A stretch of 64,000 bases of DNA from positions 26,667,631-26,731,630 of the forward strand of contig OY821749.1 in the NCBI GenBank assembly GCA_963682055.1, in the 5' to 3' direction. The position numbers and the translations under genes were made by a program. Position 1 is the first letter of the stretch; the number at the start of each line of letters is the position of its first letter. This document shows, piece after piece, positions 35,602 through 47,903 of this stretch. Under the pieces are notes generated by a model that did not search any database, was not told the origin of the DNA, and worked only from the letters and a program-made list of their open reading frames with translations. Origin of the DNA: Primula veris. Taxonomy: Eukaryota; Streptophyta; Magnoliopsida; Ericales; Primulaceae.

Positions 35602-38600
35602 TACTAAATGCTAATAGGAAGTGAACGGCCAAAAAGTAATATTTTACTTAATGTTAATTACCATGCATACCTTTCTAATAATTACAAATTCTTTAATGCC
35701 ACACACGTAACGCCCAATTCGTTCTAATTAATAAGGTTGCATATATAGCCTGCATATATATAATTAAGAAAACTAGCAAATCGCCTAATAAAATTTATTC
35801 CTGTTCTTAAAAGACTATGACTCATGCTCTTATTTGTACGTAACCCCTACAAAATGTAACTCCCATAAATTAATATGCCCTTGATACACTCTAATTTTAC
35901 TAGAAATTAACTTGATTGTGAAATTCTCTACTAATTTTTAATTACGAACAATCAACAACTTGTCAAAAGTATATTAGTGATTTCTTACAAGGAAATATAC
36001 AATCATTATTAACAAACAAAATAAATAAATAAATAAAATACGGGGTTTTACATATAATATGCATGAAAGTGATGGAAGAACAAATTTCTGTCTGGAATTC
36101 TTGGATATTTGTGCCAGCATTATAATTGGAGTGTAACACATAGACAGGGCCTATTGCCCCATCTTAAAACTTAATTAACGACAAAATGGAAATTAAACAC
36201 AAATACCTCACATGGACGAATAATGTATGGACACTGAAAAGTGTACAAACTCCTATGCGGAAGCATCTACTAAACCCTATGCATCTACCATCCTTTTTTT
36301 AAAGTTTAAACCAGTTATATGCCTGGTTTTAGCTAATCTGTTGTGACTTGTGAGTCCTCGTACTAAGTAACCTATTTTGTCATTTGCAGGAGAAGTCTTG
36401 TTGTTACCATATGTGTTAAGCTTCATGAGAATCATTAAGTTGAAAGGATATAGAAACATATACAACTGTTTGAGCATATGAGTTCAGTATTCAGAGTTAT
36501 CTTATTGTAATGACTTTGTTTCACTGATTATCAACAAAAAAAAATGACTTTGTTTCACTTACCGGACTAAACAAGGTTCGCTACGACCTTTGACAATGCA
36601 TTCTTGATCATACTTCTCTTTTTTCTTTGAAGGCCATGACGATTTAACAAACCCAACACCAGCATGAGAGTTCTTGATTTCACAATATGGTGAATCTGTC
36701 TCGATCATCATTCTCTCAACAGGGATTCCTTTCACAACTTCAAGATTTTCAGCTGTCTTCAGTGAACATCCGTTTACACCTACAACAAAATATAGGGAGA
36801 ATATTTAAGGAAACCACTATGATGTAAACTACAAAATCATAGTCTATAAGTACATAAGATGAATCAGTATTCGTTCACCTATGAAAAGATTACTGAATGA
36901 TAAGAGCTTGTCACAATCTTCAATGCCACCAGTGAATGAATGAACAACCCCACCACCAAAGCTGTTGTACAGAAATAGTTAAAAACTTAGAACATATGTT
37001 TCAACAATTAAAAACTCAGTTGTCTCAAACAGATTCACGCAACATCCATAATGTCATATAGAACTTGGCTTCACAAAATCAAATCACCTCAACAAAGGAA
37101 GCGGATATGAAAAAGAGGGATGTTGGGCCTCGCTTGAGCCACAAATATAATTAGCAAACTGGTTATGGTTTGATACTATTTCACTAGTCCCTAAACAAGC
37201 TTAAACTTCTCGCTCCTTGGCTCCTCATGGATTTCACTTAACGAAATAAAATGATCTATTTCTGCAAAAAAAATCATTTTCCCGTTGGTCTGTACACATT
37301 CCAGGACGGAGCAAATTGGGAGTTCGTAAGAACGGTAAAAATATCCTACAGTACTTTTGGCTTGAGGCTTTTGATTTTTAGGAATAAAAAATGCAAATTC
37401 AACCACAAAGGCTAGGGCTCCTCATTGAAGACAAAAATAAAACTCAAAAATTGAATTGAAGATGGAAGATGGCAGAATGGGATCCAGACACATGCATTAC
37501 TCTCAGAGTAAATGAATAAACATTGAAATTCAGAAAATTAATAGTCAAGAAATAGGTTTTTCCCTTGTTCATTGCGTTCTTACCTTTCTTTTTTTTGCTC
37601 GAGAATGTCACAAAAATCTGCAGCTGCAGCTCGCATATGCAGAAACATTGGTAGCTTCGTCTCATTTGCCAATTGAAATTGCTTCTCAAAGTATCTAGTA
37701 AGAAGTACAAGCTACAGTTAAATAGAGGATACTTAAACGACACTTGCTGCATATAATTTTTTTGACCAAGCTATTCACAAAAAAATCAATAGTTTTCTCA
37801 CAGATACATACTTTCTTTGAATATCAGCTGGGCAAAAGTGGAGTCGGTCATAATCTAGTCCACACTCACCTATAGCGACAACCTTGCACAGATGTAAGAG
37901 AACAACACTATTACGGAAGTAGAAAGGAAGACAGCTGTATCAAACGGGAAAAGTTGATTAAAAAAATAAAAGTGTGATGCTGCCATGAAAGGAAATGTTT
38001 TCTAATCTTACCGCAGTAATATCTTGGAATTTTATTGCATACCTTCCCCTTCTCTATTCCGATTTTAGCCAAGGATAAAAGATCTTGAAAATGTTTCTCA
38101 GGGTTCCCACTCTCATCAAACTCCTATAATAATGGCAGAAAAATATATTTAAGATATGCACCTTCAATCTTCATTTTGTAAGGGATACGGTACTTGATAT
38201 TCTTGGAGAAAGGTCTTACTTTGCATCTCGTCGGGTGCACACCAACAGTACAGAAAAGTCTTGCTGTCATGAGTAATGAACTGCCGAGATTAGCGAATAC
38301 AAATTACATTTAAACAGAAATAATTTCTAAGAATTGTACAAAGTACAAACCATCTGTCTCTGCAATAGAAAGAGCTTCTTTAGATTCCTCGAGTGATCCA
38401 CCAGTTACCTGAAAGAGTCGCCTACAGTTTATTAGATTAGCTGGTCTAGAAGTTTTCGAAAAGGAAGAAAAACAATAAAGAGATGAGAAGGTAAAAGCAG
38501 TAGTTTTATGGATGACAAGGAGAAAAAGTAGGTCTTGATCCAGTTCTTTAATCGGTTTAATTACTTAGGATTATGATGACTACCCATGGAAATCGATGAT

Positions 38601-40521
38601 TTAATGCTTGTCCATACTTTCCCCCAACTCAAAAATTGTTTACACCATTACATTCTGAATCCAAACTTTGACTTATTTGATTGGTAGAACAAAAAAACTA
38701 TACTTCTAAGTTCTACCTATTATAATATTGTTCATTTGGGCTAAATCATCTGTATAATGAAAAAACGTTCCAGGTAGGAATCCTCTACCTCCAGAGGAAA
38801 AAAACACTTTAATCATTAATTTCCAAGCGAATTTGACTCATAAATGGAGTCAAAACCCGTGAATTTCCTTCAAGAGTACACTAAACTACAGAGTTTCAAC
38901 CACACTAGACGGTGTGCAGCTTTAAAGCGCTTTCTAGCAAGTAGATTGATGATGTTACATATAAAGAACATAGCAATGCCCCACTCACTCACCACCCAGT
39001 TAGTAAACCTGCTAATGTAATAACTCACAGCAACCCGCAGTCACATCTGTGGACTCGCTCACACACATATCGATTAATTCCAGAGTATAGTTCATATCCA
39101 ACGATCACTTTCGGAATTATTTTCTACTATAAGTAGAAACCGAAAGAGTGGATTCACGAAATCATTTGTCATCAAACTAAATTAGGGGAGAACTACAGCG
39201 GCTATGACACTCTTGCTCTAAAAAAAAGAACAGAAGGTTTTATTTTTTTCCTATGTATTTTCTAGACAAAATAATCATTTGAATTTCGCAGTTGCCCCCA
39301 ACCCGTAATAACAGAAAATTTCATATAGAGATTTAGGCCACTCCCTGGGTCATATCCTGGTATCAATACTAACACCTATACACTCATAGAAAAGAAGTCC
39401 GGATATACTTTTTCTCAAAATTCAAATATAATATTTCTTTTCAAAATCATCTGAGTATAACACTTTGTCCCCACCCGTAATAATAGAAAATGCCGTATAG
39501 AGGTTTAGGCCACTCCCTCAAGCATATCCTGGTTAGGCACCATTATCACCGATTCGTAAACATCTATACATTCGTTGAAAGCAGGTCAAAATATACTTTT
39601 TTTTCTTCTCAAAATCCAAACATATTTCTTTTAAAAACCATGCGAGTATATCACTTTGCCCCCACCCATAATTGGAGAAAATGTCACACACACACACACA
39701 CAGTAATTAAGCCATTAAAAAACGGGGAAAAATACGTTTAGTGTACTGTAATACCAATTTTAACAATTGAGTTACCAAACTATGAAATTTCGTCCAATTA
39801 AGAGTAACAGCATAAATCGACGAAATTGCAGTGACTATATCTCGCATTTGGTGATCAATTTTTGACAAATGTTGCTAGAATTAATCTCACCATGTGATAG
39901 GCAAGAGAATGTCGGTACAATTTCATCATTTTGTTTAGCGGTAGGTCATCAATTGTGACAAATTTCATAGTTTGGAACCTCAATTGTTAAAATCGGTAGT
40001 CCAGTATATAAATCGTTAAACACTGATAGTAGAGTACACTAAACGTATTTTTTCCGTTAAAAAACACATATACATTCATAAAAAAAAAAGGAAAAGAAAT
40101 ATGAAAGAAAGTGAATATTACGATAATGCGGTCGATCCCGGCAGCCCAAGCTCTAGAAAGAACAGAAGGAATATCTGCCACGTGGCACTGCTTGCCATTG
40201 TATATTCCTTTGAACATGCTATCTGTTCATTCAAAATTCAAAAATAATCCAAACTCATAATAATTAAATATAGTAGGTAGAGATTAATTAGGCTGAATTT
40301 ATGGGTATTGAATAATTAAAAATGCATAACCTGTGAAGTTCACGGCTATATCTGTTCAGTGAAAAAGTGGAAAAAATAAGATAATTAATTAATTAGACAA
40401 AAGATGTCATGTAATGTTATGTAACTGAGAAATAAAATAAAACCCAGTGATTTAAAGTGTGAAAGATAATAAAGAAGAATAAGAAGAAGGTAAACTAGCC
40501 TATCATTCGTATTGGCGCCAT
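33311..40521 (-). CDS. TatD-family deoxyribonuclease (TATDN1-like), 12 exons
   Basis: Exons 40500-40521, 40331-40351, 40122-40222, 38351-38408, 38220-38263, 38043-38123, 37812-37882, 37584-37694, 36879-36961, 36563-36779, 34276-34359 and 33311-33380 join in frame to 320 residues, full length for the family. TatD proteins are metal-dependent TIM-barrel nucleases with 3'-5' exonuclease activity. Visible signatures are [23 protein letters not shown] (metal-binding Glu), FLHMRAAA (His), VVHSFTGG (His) and [10 protein letters not shown] (Asp). Exon 2 is only 21 nt. Intron 1 needs a GC donor (ATAG|GCTAGT); using the nearby GT would create a stop. The start ATGGCGCC opens MAPIRMIDIAVNFTD, the expected family start. 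In Arabidopsis a TatD gene neighbours CP33 as I recall, fitting conserved synteny. One intron carries a 1.6-kb solo LTR. Confidence 0.95.
33690..34035. repeat. Tandem duplication of about 150 bp in the last TatD intron
   Basis: Sequence at about 33,690-33,830 recurs at about 33,868-34,030, sharing GTTTACATATT, CGACTCAACTTTTTACCTTA, GGCCAAACATGCTAGAGT and CAAACTCAAATTCATT. A small AT-rich insert splits the second copy and a transposon-like terminus (CAGGGACGGATCC) lies between the copies. Confidence 0.85.
34981..35128. repeat. Five-copy 30-bp minisatellite inside the solo LTR
   Basis: The unit TTTCGGACTTCCCGAA followed by (A/G)TAACATTCTCTCTC repeats about five times with few changes. TTCGGGAAGTCCGAA is itself nearly palindromic. 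It creates an open frame on the minus strand only by repetition and is not a gene. Confidence 0.9.
35562..35597. repeat. (TA)n microsatellite
   Basis: A run of about 18 TA dinucleotides inside the solo LTR. Confidence 0.95.
39290..39680. repeat. About 185-bp tandem repeat, 2.2 copies, in TatD intron 3
   Basis: Units starting near 39,293, 39,468 and 39,653 share CCCACCCGTAATAA, AGAAAATG, TTTAGGCCACTCCCT and CATATCCTGGT. The third unit is partial. No coding potential is seen. Confidence 0.8.
39724..40056. mobile_element. 333-bp Mutator-type MITE in TatD intron 3
   Basis: The ends are inverted repeats of roughly 100 bp: AAAATACGTTTAGTGTACT at the left matches the reverse complement of the right end. 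A perfect 9-bp direct duplication TTAAAAAAC flanks it (39,715-39,723 and 40,057-40,065), the target size made by Mutator-like elements. It has no coding capacity. Confidence 0.85.
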
Positions 40522-40547
40522 GTTCAAGCTTTGGTTGAGAGAGAGAG

Positions 40548-40571
40548 AGAGAGAGAGAGGAGAAGACTGGT
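40548..40571. repeat. (GA)n tract just upstream of the TatD start
   Basis: An uninterrupted GA run lies 27-50 bp upstream of the TatD ATG on the plus strand, that is a CT run in the transcript leader, as at CP33. It is probably 5' UTR. Confidence 0.7.
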
Positions 40572-41189
40572 TTATGAATTTTTGTTAAATTTACTGAAAT
40601 TTTTAGTAAATATTAAAATAGTCTAGAAGAAAAAAAATACTTTCAAAACGGTGTTCGATAAAATCGAGCCTAGAATGAAATTAGAAGGAGCGTGTAAACA
40701 TAACAGATCAGCGGAATTAGTCACCTTATTTCCGTCTAAAATCTGTCTTACGTCTTTATAAACATTGCTATCTCGTATTTTCGGTAATTGTCTCCGAACA
40801 TTTTTGGAATAGACTCTCAAATTCTTATAATATCGATAAATAAGTTAATGTATGTATATAAGTCACTCAATGCTATAGAACATAGTTGGTACAAGAGAAA
40901 ACGAAAGCGGAAATACGGGAAACAAAAGTTGGAACGTGAAAAGAAAATAAAAACTAAAATTTACGCGTAAAATAATAGGAAGCAGTAAATCAACGGTGAC
41001 AAATGCGAAACACGACTTTTAAAGGGAAAATATTATAATAACTTGTAGACCGATTGAAATTCTTTTTACTAAGTAATTTTTGTTTCTTCATAAAATTATT
41101 TTTAAAACGACATATAAAATTACACCAGACCTTATAAGTTACAAACATAAATGACAAAAACTTAAAAGTACTCATACTACATACAATTA

Positions 41190-41490
41190 GAGTCAGACGG
41201 AAACCCGAAAAAACCAAACAGATAACCGAACCGAAAAAGACCGAAATCGAAAAAACGAAACTTTTTCGGGTCGGTTTTGGTTTACAATAAAACTGAACAG
41301 AAAAAACCTGGAAAAGATCGAAAAAGACCGAAAAGCCAAAAATAAAACCGAAAAAACCTGAAACTGGACCGAAAAAACCTGGTTCGATTCGGTCCAAAAA
41401 ATAAAAAGAACCAAAACCGAAAAAGCCCGAAACAAAAAATCTGTTCGATTTCGATTTCGATTTTGTCAAAAATCGAACCGAAGCCAACCC
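41190..41490. repeat. Low-complexity AACCGAAAA repeat block
   Basis: Degenerate repeats of ACCGAAAAA and CCGAAAAAACC fill this block and generate long Phe/Ser/Gly-rich frames on the minus strand that are not genes. Such tracts are typical of the ends of some plant hAT non-autonomous elements, and the right edge CCAACCCTA fits that, but I found no clean target duplication. Confidence 0.5.
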
Positions 41491-44400
41491 TAGGCACAAC
41501 TTGTAAATTAATATAGTTTCCATTCCAAACAATAAGGACTACTCATGTAACATAACCAAGGATAATGGTGTAACTTGTCACATTCTAAACCCTTATATAA
41601 ACACCCACTTTGCTCCTATTTTACTACCCAGCCGGCCCTAATTAAACCTCTTTCTGAATCTTATACCTTTGAAATCTGCTTTTATTGAAAACAGTTTTTG
41701 GTTGTTGTTGTTGTTGTTATATTATCATTTTATTGGTTATTGATGGCTAAGAGTGATGAAATCAATTAGATGTGTGAATGGAGTTAAATCCCATGAACTC
41801 AAAACTCTAAATTTGGCTTTTTTTTCTGACTTTGCCATGTTTTTATCTCGATCTTATGTTTATTAGTTTTATTTATTTTTTTAATTTGGTATATTCTATT
41901 ATATGGTGTGTCTTGAATAGTTTTGAAGTGGCATAGAGTGATGAAATTAATTAGATGTGTGAATGGAGTTAATCCATGAACGTACAACACTAAATTTGCC
42001 TTTTTTTTCTGACTTTGCCACATTATTTGTCAAATTTTCCTATTTTCCTTGCTTTATTGCATTTATTTAGCCTATTGGTTTAGGTTTTTTTTTTTGCTTT
42101 TCATTTGGTTAGCTATTTAATAAATTAGATTTTTTTTTCTCTTCCTTTAAGAATTCAGCTGGAATATATTATATATATGTTGAACAATTTCATATTTCTT
42201 GGTGTACTTTAATAGCTTGATGTATTCTAAGTGCCATATTTAATAAACATTATGACATAAGAGGACATTGAGTTATTAGCAAAAAGTATAAGCTACATTA
42301 AGATTTGACTATCTTTTGGTGTAGCAAAATTATGTGTTAATTAGGAGAATTTGTCTTGTGATTTTTTTGATTGTTTATTAAACTTTAATTGAAAGATTGC
42401 AATGCAGCTCTTTGGGTATTTTTTTGTGTGGCAAGAATGAGGAGATAATTTAGATGTGTTATTGGATTTATCCATGAACTTAAACATCAACGCTTATTGA
42501 TATTCTGACTTTGCCACATCCCAATTTCAGATTTTACCTCTTATTTATCCTCATTGGTCTGTTTTTTTCACATAGGTTTGTTTTCTTGCAAAATCTACTA
42601 TAATTTGAGAAGTAATGTAACTCATTATTGTACATTTAAGCCAAGTTTTCCCTACCTTAGGATACCAAATTGCATAAATATCTATTTAAGTTGTCCATTC
42701 TTCAAGAAACAATTAGGTAAATGCTTCAAAAGCTTAGTATATTAGTAGCTCTATTTTAAATATCCGGCTTTGTGGGTATAAAAATGCTCGATTCAAAGTT
42801 AGATAAAAGCTTAATTTGTAGCTTAATAAGTTTGCCTTTTGTTTTTTTGGCATCAAAAGCGTAGCTCTTGCAAGAATGCTTAGCTAAGTTTTTGCTTTTT
42901 AAAACATTGATTAGTTGTCATAAGCAGATATGGATTCTTTAATTGGGTTTGAGGCCCCAATTCTTTGTGATAAATATGCAAGTTTAGTAATTTAGTTTGT
43001 GTGAATTTACATATGCTTGCGTGGCCCTTAAGATCACCTTCCTTTGTAAAATGGAAGTGTTTCGAGTCATAGCTGCGCTACATTGACTACTGCTATACAT
43101 GCACATTTAAAACATCAAATGTTTTTATGTGTATGTATAGTTTGAGACTTCTCTATAGGGTTTTCCTTTGAGATTTCTCCTCTCCCCGTCTTTATATTTT
43201 AGGAGGTATCTAACTCAGATATGATTGTACCCACTTTTATACACCTGTGTTTGACTGTTGGGATTTTTGTATCTGAATTATAAGATATCTTCATGCTATG
43301 ACGGGGTATATTTAAACCGTATTATCCTTCTTGCACCGATTGTTGCTGCAAGTTTTATGTCAATAACAATGGTTACAAAGGCACTTCAATAACAACAGTT
43401 CTGAAACACGGATTGTTAATTTCTGCTCATCTCTTAAAATGTTTAATCACAGGCATTCTAGTGTTAATGATTGCTTGTTACTAGTTGGTAGCATTGAGTT
43501 AATTACGATAAACTGACAAATCCGAATTATCATATACATCTGAAGCACGAGTGATTATGCGGTCATCCAGATTTCCTTGAACACATTTCTTACCACACAT
43601 TTTGTTGCCCCTTGTGTATGTAATTTAGAGGGCTTCTCATTTGCAGTGTAGTCGTCTAGAACAATCATCTCATTTGCAGTGTAGTCTAGAATCTTATATT
43701 AAACTCCCAAGTGTAATGTAACCATGTAAGTGTGTAAATACTGATATGGCTAGCGGTTTGAGAGGGGTAAATTTTTTGTTAGAGAATGTTTTGTTAAACA
43801 TCGGTTCGAGAATTAATGAAGACATGCTTTCAGGTATGGTATATAAAAAAGTTGCTTATGGTTAAAAGTTTTTTCAGTATGGTAGTATTTAAACAAAAAT
43901 GAGCATCGTTCCAGTAGCCATCTTTTGATATTTTAAAGGATATCTTTAAAATTGAACATAAATTTATGTTTTTACAATAACTAGATTTGATTATCTGAAA
44001 GATTCAACAACTCCATGGGTAGAAAATCGGACATGTTTTCACAATGCAATCGAGTACATACCTTTGGTTGGGGAAAATATTTCTTATGCACATCAACCTT
44101 AACAAGTTTTGACTATTTATATATAATCTTAGTAACAAAAGTGACTCCCTTCCCGTCGTTTAAGTTTTTATTCTGTTGTGGCATCTTTTCAAAGCGTCAA
44201 TTTCATGAGATAGTTTAAAAAAGCTTAGTTTCAAACAAGGAATTTGTCGAGTGTGCTAGCTAAGCTGCTCTTTTTATAATTAAGAAAAGGAACTCGTGTG
44301 TAATACGCGTTGCTGATATAGTAAAAATATGGCCTATCATGTAAACATAAGACCAAGGTTTGAGTGGTTGGAAAAATAGCACTTCTGGCTGAGACTCCCT

Positions 44401-45368
44401 CTTTCATTACAAACTCAGCATAACTCAATTACAAAATTGAATGGTTCGCGGTCTGCTCACGCATTGTTGCAACGTTTTCCCAAACCAAAGTCTAAATTTG
44501 GAGGAAAAAGGAGAGTGCGGGGCATAATGCTTACAAAGAAAAATAAACAAATATTGTTGATCTCGGCGGACGGTGGTTACAAGAGTGGTATCAACTCTCT
44601 GGAGAATTTGCAACTCAGAAATTCAATTAAATTTGCCCAAAATTTAAAAAATAGTAATAGAAGGCATTGTCATGAAAGCAACTGCTTTAATCATTGGCAT
44701 GTAACAATGATGCAATTGTGGATTTTACGTATTTCCTCTCATTCGTAAGTTTCGACGTTTTCCTCTGTCAACATTGGTATTTTGGTGTAGCTAAGTACAC
44801 TACACATTCATAACATAATAGTACATGCCAAGGCCAGAAGAAAATTGTAACACAATAGCAAACAGAAACATGAATAAATTAGATGTAAACAATCCAGAAG
44901 AATATTGTAACAATTTACTAACTTGTTGCTGAGAGCTCTGAATGCAAGGTGTGTATATATCCATTAGACATTTCTCATGTCATAAATTATTTCAGAGCTT
45001 GGTTGGATTAATGAAAAATGAAGTGAGCCAGAGTGCCAGACCATATAAAACATCATCCTACATTTCATTTACCCCATGAACTCTCACTTGCTACTTCTAA
45101 TTTCTCGAATTTTACGTAGTTACATGTAACAATGATACAATTGTTACTGTTTAACTACCAAAGAACATGATCTTTAAGAAAATGCTGACCTATTTCTTCC
45201 TTTACTTTGCATCTTCAACTGAGTGAAACTGACCTCTACAACTCGAGAGTGCATAATGCTTACCTCACATGATGCATATGGAGGGAACACAATGTAGCTG
45301 CACATGACCAAAATGTTAACTATCAGAAAAAAAGTTATATAGATTGCCTGTACTTGAGTTGAGTTAGC
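41490..45368. other. Gene-poor stretch with a possible isolated promoter
   Basis: No protein family was recognised. A TATA-like CTTATATAAACACCC at about 41,593 is followed by a leader-like stretch with a (GTT)n run near 41,700, but no long frame follows. Three related segments (about 41,740-41,840, 41,930-42,020 and 42,430-42,520) share TTAGATGTG, CATGAAC and CTGACTTTGCC and look like decayed tandem copies. A non-coding transcript is possible but not shown. Confidence 0.4.
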
Positions 45369-45376
45369 GCGATGAC

Positions 45377-45667
45377 GAGTGCCGGCCCGTATATCGGAAT
45401 GCCTAACCCTCGAATTTTGTTTGTTGTTCAATAAATAAAAATCAAAATAAAAACAAAATTAAATTATAAATAAAGAGTTTCAAACTCATGATCTCTTATG
45501 TAAAATATCAAACTATTTTACCATTTGAGCTATTGCAACACATTGTAAACAAATTGATGTTTAATATTTTTATTTTAACTACCAAATATATTAAAAATAT
45601 AGTCGGATGTTGCCAGTAATTTTTTTCCACAATTATTTGCTCAAGACTCAAGCCTGGACCGCCTCTC
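45377..45667. mobile_element. 291-bp hAT-like MITE
   Basis: An 8-bp direct duplication GCGATGAC (45,369-45,376 and 45,668-45,675) bounds the element, whose ends GAGTGCCGGCCCG and GGACCGCCTCTC are imperfect inverted repeats. The interior has no coding capacity. Confidence 0.7.
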
Positions 45668-45675
45668 GCGATGAC

Positions 45676-47903
45676 TAAAGTTAAAAGAAACAACGTAATT
45701 TAAATGATATGATCATATAATACGAGCAGGTGGGTTGGTCTGATTAGTTAAGACGACATTGTGGGGGCGAGTTGCCACATCCCATAGTTTACAAAAACGT
45801 TATTTCTTCAATAACATTTTTTTTTAAATAAAAAAATTTTGAATGTAGCTATTTTGTCACCCATATCCAAAAGTTCAACCATGGACCACTCTAGATGGAT
45901 TATGGACCACTCTATTAGGACCATGGACACATGAATTAACTACCAGACGATGAAATCTCACCCAAAACATAAACTGACCCCTACTAACAACAACCAATGA
46001 ACACGAACTAATTATAACTTATACAGTGATTATTATTTTCCTTCAGGATACAGAATGTAACTGTCTAGATGTTCAGAAACTGATTCACACAGAACAAACT
46101 TAAATTATACTGTACTAAAAAGCAGCTAAAACACACAATTTGCTAAACAAATAGACAACAATACTTGATTTCTTTATAGTCTTCTAGTCCCTACGTTCCT
46201 ATTTAATTATTCATTACGAAATTACGTATAATTTTGACCGATCAATAATTTGTATCAAAATTATCTTTTATGATCATATTTTTAAAAAAATTATCATAAT
46301 AATTTTTTTAAAAATATGATCATAAAAACATGAGAACATATCATGTAAAACCAATAACCCCACGTCCTATTAATATAACCAAACTCAGGAAAAGTTGAGG
46401 CTGTCCAATTTTTCTAAAAATACTCTCACTTTATTTTAATAATTACAAATGTATCTAATCTAATTAATTAACAATTTATCTTCACTATATTTTTCTAATT
46501 ACGGATGTATGCTAAATTAATTAACAATTCGTTTTAACCTCGTAAATACAATAAATGATATCAAATCTGAATATTATGTTCAAAATAAAATATATTACGA
46601 GATTTATGTACGTATCACTGCATGGATAAATTTTAGTAATAAAGATTTATTTGGGACGATTCCCAACAAGACAGTTGGAGACTGAAGATCATGCCACATT
46701 CATAATACCAAGTCAAGCACTTGCACAAGATCATCCCGCTACTTGTTCATCTACTTGCTTTAGACACACATCTTTTCTTATAACCTGCATCTTCATCAAT
46801 ATTTTCACAGGTTCACCTTTACATCTATTTACAGTTCCTAAATCCTACCTGAGAACTCGCATTCTATCCCACAACCGCATCTAATAAATAAAACTGTATC
46901 GTTAACATGTCCGTTGTCACTTTACATGTTCCATTTTCCCGTGGCACAGGAGAAGTAAATACTTCAGATCCTCTAAACCCAATCGCGTTACATATCATGC
47001 ATTACTAGCGAACATGTGGTGGGAGGGCCAATAACATACCATTCCAGTAACCGCATAAGCAGTAAAACACTAATTAATGAGGGAAGGGTGGGTAACAAAT
47101 ATTTTTTTAATTGTTATATGCAACCAACCAGACACCCTTACTCCGTATATTGTAAGATTTAAAAGGTAAAATTGCAAAACCATCTTCCCCTAATTAACAA
47201 TATCGCAATGGTAAAATGCAATGTGCACCTTTACCCATTTTTCAACTGGATATGACAATAGTTCAGTTGCTAAAGTCAATAGAGATGATTTTCCACATCA
47301 CTATTCAGCTAATTTCCAAAGGTGTCGTTTTCATTTTTGTTCTTATATTGAAATATTTTCTATTTTTCCTATGGTGAGTAAGTTAAAGAATCCAGTCACT
47401 ATAACTGAATTGCATTGACATTGTAAAACATTTTCATCTCATACTGCAAATATCACTATCCAAAGTGCGCCTTCCATGTAAATTATTAGCAGCTTCATTT
47501 GATCTCGACATGGGAAATGAGTTCATCTACATTCTCAGTTTTTCACATATTTCTCAGCGTGTAAGACAATCATCCAGTCGCTACGATCAAACCGATCATC
47601 ACATTACTTACTATTCAAGGCATCTATCTCCAACCAAGTCATATTCAAACAAACAAATAAACAACTTTTTCATTTTTTCAAATTAGCAATATTGTCAAGA
47701 AACCAGTCACTGTACTTCAATTGCATCAAAATCTCATATACTTCATATTTCATGCTCCGAATATCACCATTCAAAATGCATAAAACTGATTACAATAATT
47801 ACAAACCCCCCAATATCACCATGTCTGATGATCACATATATATCTAATCTCTACTACACGACTAAAATCACCAAAAACAATGGAAAAGAACGCCGAAAAT
47901 CAA
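45676..47903. other. Intergenic stretch downstream of the S40-family gene
   Basis: Nothing with family resemblance was found in either strand. The only strong structure is the perfect long palindrome at 46,266-46,327. Several frames of 60-80 codons occur but lack any known motif. Confidence 0.45.
46266..46327. repeat. Perfect 29-bp-arm palindrome
   Basis: Two 29-bp arms beginning TTTTATGATCATATTTTT are separated by only 4 nt (CATA) and are exact inverted copies. No target duplication was identified, so it may be a minimal hairpin relic of a MITE. Confidence 0.9.

Larger units (their letters stand above)
34408..36052. mobile_element. Solo LTR, 1,645 bp, in a TatD intron
   Basis: The element begins TGTAACATCCCTGACCC and ends CGGGGTTTTACA, so it has TG...CA ends. 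It is bounded by the perfect 5-bp duplication TATAA (34,403-34,407 and 36,053-36,057). No protein-coding remnant of gag or pol is visible, so a solo LTR is the simplest reading. The length fits long LTRs of Ty3-type elements, but the class is inferred. It lies in the intron between TatD exons 10 and 11 and makes that intron 2.2 kb. Confidence 0.9.

Noticed and set aside
40990..41532. 180-codon Phe/Gly/Ser-rich frame on the minus strand
   Set aside because: It is produced by degenerate ACCGAAAAA repeats and overlaps two other frames with the same composition; not a gene.
44437..44748. 103-codon plus-strand frame
   Set aside because: Basic-residue-rich but no domain, no neighbouring exons, and an overlapping antisense frame of similar length.
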